From contig OY997595.1 of NCBI GenBank assembly GCA_963921825.1, positions 20,763,228 to 20,827,227 of the forward strand: 64,000 nt of DNA. Direction: 5' to 3'. The notes beneath the pieces were generated by a model, which was not told where the DNA came from, did not search any database, and saw nothing but the letters and a program-made list of their open reading frames with translations. Origin of the DNA: Erodium maritimum (Eukaryota; Streptophyta; Magnoliopsida; Geraniales; Geraniaceae). Of this stretch, positions 56,933-64,000 are shown piece by piece; positions within the stretch are counted from its first letter, which is position 1, and each line of letters starts with the position of its first letter. The position numbers and the translations under genes are program-made.

Positions 56933-57144
56933 TGAACTTTCTAGAATTTAGAGGACCTTGTCTGAGATCTTATGTCCTCTAGACAAGGATTAGAACTCTC
57001 AGCAACAGCCTCTTCTTCCTCTTTTTGCTCTATCTCTTTATCTTCTTCACCAGAATCAGAGAAGCATAATGCCTTCTTATTGATCTCAGCTTCTAAATTA
57101 TCAAACTGATCAATTACTAAATCATCTGCCACAAATGCCTTTAG

Positions 57145-59478
57145 TCATATGGCTTTACAGTAATCCCACGGGCTCCTTTGTTCTGCATTGCTACAAATGG
57201 TCTCTAAACCCTTCCTACTTCTCTCTGAAATTGGAGTCACCTGAACCTCTTTGCCCCTCCTTGAACGAGTGTCATAGGCATATGAAACCTGAGGTTTTTT
57301 TGATTTTCTGTTGACTGAGGTGCGTCTGAAAATGGTATTTGAAAGAGGTGTTGCACTTTTACTGTTAGAAGAAGTAGATAATTTTGAGTTTCCCTCCACC
57401 ACAAGAATTGGATGTATGAGAGATTTGTCTTGTGGTCCCTCTAAGATATTACTAATCTCTACACTTAGCTTCTCATTAATGTCTCCTGCATTTTCAATGC
57501 CCAATGTGTCTGCCCTTACTGTTGGAACTGACTGAATGCTGTCTTCAATAGTGTCCAATGGGTTGGTACCAGTGGGTAATATTAGTACTATTCCTTCATC
57601 TTCTTCCAATGTTGGTTGTTGTGACTGAACAATCAAAGTCTCTTCCACAGCAGAGGGAATGTTTTTAGTTAGAGAAGAGAATGAATCTCTAACCACTGTC
57701 AGGAGTAACTCTTCCTCAGAGAACATGTTAGTTTGTAGTTGTGATTCCTTCTGTCTCTCAGAATGATTACCATCTCCTTCTTCAATAATAATAACTTCTT
57801 CAACTACCTTAGCTATCTCAGTTTCAGTCTCCACAGGCAATACTCTTTCTTCTTCAACTTCAAAACATTCTTTGGATGCCAATTTTAAAGAGCCTAATCC
57901 TTGAGTATTCATTTGCTGAGGAGAATAATCAAGTGGGGGATTTGATGACTGGTTTTGGGTTTGAGTGGTGGTTGTAAAATTACTAGAGAGTTCCTTCTCT
58001 GAAGATGAAGTTCCACTATCAGAACCCATGAATTCCCATTGTGGTAACCTATTTGTATCTGTTGTTGTGATAAAAGCTCTATACTTTACCCCTTGTAACC
58101 AGAAATGATTGTAAGCCCTACTATCCTCAAAAGAGGGAGTATGGATCAAGATGAAAGCTTCTTCAATGTTGTAATCAGTAATAGAACTAGGATGAGAATA
58201 GATGTATTCTCCAATCCCATTGACTGCAGCTGCAAAAGTCTCAATACACCATCCATGGAAGGGGATACCTTTCAAAGAAATCCACATGAATCTACCTTGT
58301 CTTTTAAGAAAACGAAGTGTATTTGGCAAGATGGTGAACCAGTTTTGTAGCCATTGCACATTCTCCTCAATCATCAGTCTTTCATATTCTTTGTCAGGAA
58401 AAGTAAGCAACACACATCTACTTCCAAGATCTCTAACTTCAATTTGTGAAATACCTTCCAAAGCTATTTCCCTCATGATTGCTTTAGCATTGAGGTTTCT
58501 TACCGAGATGGCCAACTGGGACCTTTGGAGCTTGAGAACATTTCTGGTCACCACTCCTCCGAGTAGTGCAGGATTTTTCTGTATGTGCCTCCACTCTTCA
58601 AGTGCAGGGTTCTGACATATTCCTTCTTCCTCCTTTTTCAACTGATGAACAGGTAACTCCTCTGTTTGTTCCTTTTTTTTTCTCCACTGGTACACAGGTT
58701 GTTGATACAGCTTTGGTTTCTTCATCCAAGCCTTGGCTATTAGGATCTTGTAACCACAGAGATGCCAGCCATTGTAAGTATTAATTGCTTGTAGTAAGCC
58801 CTCCTCAGTTCTAAATCTCAAAAAAGCAAACCACCTCCCTCTAATGTTTGGTTTCGAAGGGGCTTTGACAGAGATAACTTCCCCAGCAGTGTTAAATTGC
58901 TCTTCTAACCACAGAGGAGTAGACTTGGGTGGAACATTGCTTACAAATGCCCATGATTCGGTCTCGCCCGTCCTGACATCTTCCCAGCCTCTATCTCCTA
59001 CTCCATTCCTAGGAGGCAATATTCTCCTTCTCCATTTTCTTCCATAATCCGAGGTGTCAACATCTCTCCTATGTTTGGTAGTGGGTGGAGCTTGTTTTTC
59101 CCATTGTCCTTTTCCCTGTCCTTCAAAACCAGGAGGGGGACCCGAAGTCGAGGAAGAGGCCAAATGTGTTCCCCAGCACTGGATTGCTCTGTGACCGTCC
59201 CTATACTCCGGCGTTGCATCAGTCTCAGAATCCATTGGCCTAAAATGCTTGTCATAAAACATCTTCTGTCCATCCAACCATTTTGTTTTTCCTCCAGGTG
59301 AATATTGCTGAGTGCGATCCGAGTAAGAGACTGATTGGATGAACTTCCTCCTCTCTTCCTTATGTGGCAAGTTCTCTGATTCTAGCATCTTTTTGTTGTC
59401 TTTTGTGTGCAGCTCCAACTCAACAGGTTTAACACCACTTAGTTCTTGTAAGGAGAAATGAGCTCCCAAAGACTCCAT
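57145..59478 (-). pseudogene. LINE ORF1 protein, RRM plus DUF4283, 777 aa
   Basis: ORF1 proteins of plant L1 elements bind element RNA and act as chaperones during target-primed reverse transcription. Here an N-terminal polar region is followed by an RRM at about residues 176-251 (RNP2-like WAFVSNVP, RNP1-like RGRWFAFLRF). A DUF4283 domain follows at about 318-460 (SQLAISVRNLN, MWISLKGIPFHGW), then a long acidic Ser/Thr/Glu-rich tail. The frame is intact for 777 codons. The TGA after CKAI is followed in frame by 66 more readable codons, to a TAG at 56941-56943, eight bases before the ORF2 ATG, so the stop probably replaced a TGG. The start is the first ATG after the leader. Confidence 0.85.
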
Positions 59479-59791
59479 CCAGAGACTGTAGGCGCGTAAA
59501 TCTGCAGATACTCAGTTGAGGAAAGCAGGGAGTAGAGACAGTAGTATAGACGAAAAGTGAACGGGACCAGAAGCAAAGACCACGATGGTCCGATGATCAG
59601 CTGAGGATCACCATGAACACAACATCGGGACAATTGTAGGATGAAGAACAGATGAAGAACACGCGAAGAACAGATGAAGAACAGTTGAAGAAATGTTGAA
59701 GACTTGAAGATTCTCCTAATTGAATTTAATGTTTCTTTATTACACCAATGGATGATCATATATTTGGAATTTTTTTCTCGGGTCTATATAT

Positions 59792-60216
59792 AATAACACA
59801 ATTGTGATGTAATCCAAGTACAAAAGAATCTCACGTTCAACAATAGAAGTATATTACATGTAAAGTTAAGTTAAGTTGGGTTTAACGCATTATATGGTGT
59901 TTGGATCCATGTCATTTTCCACGACTCTTGGCTGTCTATGTGGTCATAAAACAATATCTTAGATGCCAAAAACACGTCGAAACTCCAATATCTCCTCACA
60001 TCGACATATAAAACTACATTATTTTGCTTCGTTCGTACCATTCGTAGCTTTTCGAAACACGACTTGGAATTAAAAAAATAATAACGAAAGCATAGGGCCA
60101 AGCGAGTGAGTCAGCCCCATCCCATGTGAGCCAGCTAGCCAAACAACCTCCAACGTTGGACCCCACCCTACGAAGTAACCTCTTCGGCACTATATATCGA
60201 TGTTGGATATATGCTC
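59792..60216 (+). other. Upstream region of the second SAUR gene
   Basis: No gene. It includes the pre-LINE flank and a pyrimidine- and C-rich stretch (60110-60190). A TATATATCGA lies at about 60191 and the better TATA box at 60217. Confidence 0.5.
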
Positions 60217-60224
60217 TATAAATA
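60217..60224 (+). promoter_or_regulatory. TATA box of the SAUR gene
   Basis: TATAAATA, 74 bases before the ATG at 60291; similar spacing to the other two SAUR copies. Confidence 0.65.
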
Positions 60225-60290
60225 AGCCTAACCTTCATAAGTCATAACACAAACACAAACCAAGTTGTGTTTTAAGATCAAAGCAGCAAT

Positions 60291-60566
60291 ATGGGTTTCC
60301 GATTCCCGTCGGTGATAGTGAAGTTGCAGTCTCGTCTGGCGAGGAGCCAGATGGATGTTCCGAAGGGTCATGTGGCGGTGTACGTGGGAGAGGAAGAGAA
60401 GAAGCGCTTTGTGGTTCCTTTGTCTCATTTGAACCATTCGTCGTTTCAGGATTTGCTTAGCTTCGCGGAGGAAGAGTTTGGCTTCAATCATCCTATGGGA
60501 GGTCTCACAATTCCTTGCGCTCAAGACACCTTCGTCGATCTCATTTCTCAGTTGGGTGTTTCGTGA
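60291..60566 (+). CDS. SAUR family auxin-responsive protein, 91 aa
   Basis: Complete intronless SAUR: starts MGFRFPSVIVKL, signature [13 protein letters not shown] at residues 22-34, then [38 protein letters not shown] and a short C-terminus ending LGVS before TGA. Expected role as for the copy at 34731: auxin-induced promotion of cell expansion, thought to act by restraining PP2C-D phosphatases. It is shorter at the N-terminus (no GAKQIL segment) and more distant from the other two copies, which are closer to each other. The start is the first ATG in the transcript and is preceded by AATATGGG. Confidence 0.95.
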   Translation: MGFRFPSVIVKLQSRLARSQMDVPKGHVAVYVGEEEKKRFVVPLSHLNHSSFQDLLSFAEEEFGFNHPMGGLTIPCAQDTFVDLISQLGVS

Positions 60567-61085
60567 TATATATTTGGAAGCACAGAGATTGATTAGAGTA
60601 CACAATTTTGAATCCAACACACATATATTTGTGGAAAGCATATCTATTATGTACATGATGAACGCCATATTTAGAAGAAATGAATTTTTAAAATTCCCTC
60701 GTAAATCTTCTGTACTGTACTTAGACTCTCTTCGTATGCCTTGGAACTCGACAAGTTGTTAACATCCTTGTCAAAATGCACGATTCTATCCGTCGAGATA
60801 TGAGCTAACTTTAGATGTAATATGCAGACGGTAGAGCAAAGTTCCTAACATAACCTACCTCGACTAAGTGTGCGGTAGAGTTTTTTCAAGGGAAACATGA
60901 GTATCTCATAGATTATAAAATGTTCAATGTAAAGTGGACGAACTAAACACAAAGCAAAGAGTAACCATATTAACGGTCTTAATATCAGAGGGCACAAAAC
61001 AGGATAAAAACGTACTCAAATTACTGAATCGTTCTACTGAAATGTTCGGAGGGGAATGCTATAATAGTGTTCGAAGAAACTGATA
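60567..61085. other. 3' flank of the SAUR gene; no further gene seen
   Basis: AT-rich with only short frames; contains the SAUR 3' untranslated region. Confidence 0.5.
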
Positions 61086-61089
61086 CAGA

Positions 61090-62354
61090 GAATTCGAATT
61101 GGGAGCTAGGACAAAGCCGGCCCGTTTCCGGGTTCAACGTCGAGACGGACTATGTACTCTCCTGAGTTGGCAGCGTGCGTCGTCCTCCCTGGAATGATAG
61201 AATGCGGCTCCAAAACGCGAGAGTGCTGACCTCCGTGATGATAAGTGAGTACCATACCATAACTTGGTAGAACCACTGCCACCTTACGTCCAGCGGGACA
61301 GTGTTGCTGGTCGACCCCCCACTGTACCCCTGCTTATTCATTGGGTGAGGAGAGAATGCTTATAGCCCCCCATCGATGCATGAGATGCCCCCCGAAACGT
61401 GTAGATCCTTCTAACTCCAGATACTTCGCTTCACACATTGGTGGTTCCTTCCCGCTGAGAAGGAGGATGTGGCTACGTGGCCCTTTAAATGGAGCGAAGC
61501 CGGATTGGGTCGACTCCAGTGTCGGGCCTCTCCCTTGATTGGGTCTATTTGAGAATGGGATTTAACCCGGTCCAGCAAACCCATTTGGCCAGATGCAGGC
61601 CCAAGGTCTCCAAGAAACCATCCAGGACGGGTCGGGTCGCCAGGCTCCAAAGGTCTCATGTCCGGGTTGGGAACCCTACCCAGCTTTTACTTCTTGCGTC
61701 GCCTCCACTTCGACAGTACTATCAGTGCCGAAACAGGTTCACAGGTCTCCTCGAGTTCCTCTTCTACGAGACGAGTGTCCGTCTCCTCCCCAAGCATCTG
61801 AACCGAAGCATATTCTGGTAAGCTTCCGTCGGCCACCATGAGATCAGTATCCCTCTCCTCCGATGGGTCTTCCTCCTCCGACACCCAGCCCCGGTTGAAG
61901 CCTCTGATCACCCTTAAAACCCCTGCCTGGATGAGGCGGTCCGACGAAAGTGATAGAGGGGGCCGAATCTGGGCTGGGATCAAAGCCGGAAAGGATGGGG
62001 TTTGTCGTCGCTGAAGGGGTCGTAGACCAACAGTCGGAGTTCGTCTCGTCAACCCTCTTGGCTTTTCCAGGATTGCCCCTTGAAGCCTTTGACCTCCTCT
62101 CATCCAAAGGTTCGTGGAGGTTCCACGTTCCACCGCCGGTGTGGGGGAAAGCACAGGACCTCGACCCTCCGTCGCTACAACTCCATCGAAAATTGGTGAC
62201 ATTGATTGGGGAGAGGAGATTGCTACGTGTGGGGATGGAAACTGATACGTCAGAGGAAAATCCCCCGTCGTATGTGTCTCCGAACTGCCACTCAAGAAAC
62301 CCTTGCTTCAGAGGTTCTGCATACATTAAACGGCAAGCGTTTTTAGATATGTTT
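61090..62354 (-). other. Unidentified minus-strand coding-like stretch
   Basis: A 202-codon frame at 61687-62295 (MSGSSETHTTGDFPL..., rich in Pro, Ser and Arg, then acidic EEEDPSEERDTD) is followed by two further open pieces on the same strand (61411-61659, 61150-61341). Composition is unlike the AT-rich flanks and more like a transposon protein. I recognise no domain. The LTR starting at 62355 cuts it off on its upstream side. Confidence 0.3.
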
Positions 62355-64000
62355 TGTAAAGCCCGTCTTTTTAAAAGGGTATTGTTTTGCAACCTAAAAC
62401 TTTGCGGTGGGAAAGTGCAACTAGTGTCTCTTCTTTTTAAAGAAAAAAATCAAAAAAAAGAGAAGAAGAAGGGAATTGGAGTGGGTTGGAACTGGGCCAT
62501 ACTCGGGCCCAGTACGTTGACGCGCGCCCAGGCCCACGCTTCCGAGCCCAAACCTAACCCTACCTCGCGTTCCTATTCATCGTCTTCTTCTTTGCGTCGC
62601 ACGCGAACCGAGACATCACCAGCTCCTCTCTCTCTCGCCCTCTCTCGTTCTCTTCCTTTCCCTCTCAATCTCCTCCTCTCATCGCGCGACAGAGACGCCC
62701 TCACCTTCACCTTCACCTACACCTTCTTCTTCGTTCACAAGCCGAGCTCGCACGCGATATCGAACCGGCGCCGGAGACCTTTTCCCTTGGGTTCGTCCTC
62801 TCCGAGCTGAATCGAGCCTTCTCTCGCCTGTTTCCTTCTTCCCCGACCTCGTATCGACCGGATTCGCACCTTTCCGAGCTCGACTCGAACGCTTCCAGAC
62901 AGAAACACCGCCGGCGGGCTTAGGGTTGTCGAACCTGTGACTGAAACGAGCGTAGGCTCGCGCCAGAGCCACGCCGCCACAGGCCACGGCCTCGCCGTGA
63001 GCCTGCCACCCTCCTCCGCCCGTGTTTCACCCATGGCAACCTCACCTGACGCCGTGGTTCGCCGGAGCTGGAACCAGCTCAGACCGAGCCAGTGTGGGCC
63101 TTGGGCCTGGGCAATGTTGGGTCGGACGGTCCTGGGCCAGGATTCGATCCTCGTACCGGATCAGAAGTCGGGCTTGGGTCAGGCCCGAGTCTTTAGACGG
63201 GTCTGGAACCGGGTTCGGGTCGGGTCTGGTTTCTGGAGCGGGCTGGATCTGGGTCAGGCAGAAATTAATAATTAATTAATTTAATTATTTGACTTAAAAT
63301 TGGTTATTTAAAGGACATTTTGGACTTTCCGAGGACTTTGGACATACCGTGACTAATTGGACGTTTAGACTATTAAAACCCACACTTGGTTTTTGCGGAC
63401 TTCGCCCGAGAAGACCGGAGTGAGGCCAGGACGCCAACAGCTAGGAGACGCAGTTGTTGTTTCTTCATTGAGGTAGGGAAAGTAGCGGATACCGCTTTAA
63501 TTACGGAAAGTTACTAGCATGCATGTTTAGGAATTAATAATAAACGGAAAGGTCCTAGTTGGCATATAGGTTGTGATTCACTAGAATAGTTGTTTTCGTT
63601 TACTAAATACTGGACGAGTCTAGTAACTTGTAGATCGACACCATTTGAATTATTGGTGAGGAACGAGTGAACAGAGGGATAGCTTACGTGCCATGTCGAG
63701 CCGTAAGTTTGGGATTGTTATGCTGGTAGATGGGCCATGTCGAGCCCTAGGATTGCGTGTTGTGTGCTATAAATCGTTGTGTGAGAGTCTAAATAAGATT
63801 ATACTTGGTGTTGCATGATGTGACTATGTATGGGCAAGTGTGCCATGTTTGATGACGTGAACCCTTGGTTGTGTTATGACCGGGTGAGTGATAGACCGGT
63901 TGTGTGCTATGTTGAGTTGGTCCGGTTGGTATACCGAGACCACCAGTGGATTGTGCTGTGTATTAAACCCCTGGTTGTGTGTCCCAAGGGATGGCGTAAC
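62355..64000 (+). mobile_element. Start of a family A LTR, continuing past the window
   Basis: Begins TGTAAAGCCCGTCTTT, which parallels the starts at 11362 and 27830. It has a CT-rich leader-like region (about 62560-62720), the GACTTCGCCCGAGAAGACC phrase shared with 28160 and 31570, and the donor-like TTGAG^GTAGGGAAAG at 63472/63473. The intron-like part runs to the window end, so acceptor and LTR end are out of view. Confidence 0.85.

Larger units (their letters stand above)
52505..59791 (-). mobile_element. Full-length L1-type LINE with 16-bp TSD
   Basis: The 16-base sequence TCTCGGGTCTATATAT is present at 52505-52520 and 59776-59791. The element (52521-59775, 7255 bp) ends in an A-run on the minus strand, next to the first copy. 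It has a short 5' leader (59479-59775), ORF1, ORF2 and about 730 bases of 3' region. All LINE domains are present, but ORF2 has two stop codons and one frameshift and ORF1 has a probable stop near its end, so it is not autonomous now. Confidence 0.95.

Noticed and set aside
61950-62810. 286-residue plus-strand open frame
   Set aside because: It crosses the LTR start at 62355, so it joins two unrelated sequences; the GC-rich composition explains its length.

Overview
This is a stretch of flowering-plant nuclear DNA, probably from a eudicot (species not identifiable by reading alone). It holds two small intact host genes and one broken relative, all SAUR (small auxin-up RNA) genes. Almost everything else is transposable-element sequence, much of it nested, plus part of an endogenous plant pararetrovirus. 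The plant assignment rests on the SAUR proteins, the long Ty3/gypsy LTRs beginning TGTAA and ending GTGACA, initiator-tRNA-Met primer sites, L1-type LINEs whose ORF1 carries RRM and DUF4283 domains, and a Mutator-like element that captured a BTB/POZ-MATH (BPM) gene fragment.

Layout. 1-4646: a SINE tail and a deleted minus-strand Ty3/gypsy element with its long LTR. 4647-14367: a plus-strand Tekay/Del-like element with two LTRs, PBS, a gag remnant, about 2.8 kb without recognisable coding, a chromodomain remnant and PPT. 14368-20480: anonymous DNA, a poly(A) retroposon split by a solo LTR (16825-19488), and a CACTA-like end. 20848-23181: a SAUR pseudogene and a 5'-truncated LINE with a 15-bp target-site duplication (TSD). 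23930-32834: a minus-strand DUF4283/CCHC retroelement gene cut in two by a solo LTR that itself holds two more solo LTRs; each of the three has a perfect 5-bp TSD. 34731-35024: intact SAUR. 37036-44101: a second LTR family (B), with one solo LTR inside another, flanked by two SINE copies in head-to-head orientation. 44940-50850: pararetrovirus fragment in viral order (inclusion-body-gene position, repeat-rich intergenic region, TATA box, leader, tRNA-Met site, small ORFs, coiled-coil ORF, start of a movement-protein-like ORF), split by an RRM-coding LINE relative. 50851-51990: Mutator-like element with about 300-bp TIRs carrying the BPM exon fragment. 52521-59775: full-length 7.26-kb L1-type LINE with a 16-bp TSD, ORF2 broken in three places. 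60291-60566: intact SAUR. 62355-64000: start of another family A LTR.

The most unusual signal is inside the LTRs. In nearly every copy of both families a splice-donor-like (A/G)AG^GTAGGGAAA and an acceptor-like ...ACAG^G keep their relative positions, 1.2-1.7 kb apart. The DNA between them is fast-changing and full of tandem repeats, and ends near a conserved palindrome GAGCGTAAGCTC. The LTRs look as if they encode a spliced transcript whose intron collects the repeats.

None of the retroelement or viral genes looks fully functional; the SAUR genes do. All calls come from reading the sequence; no database search or alignment program was used.
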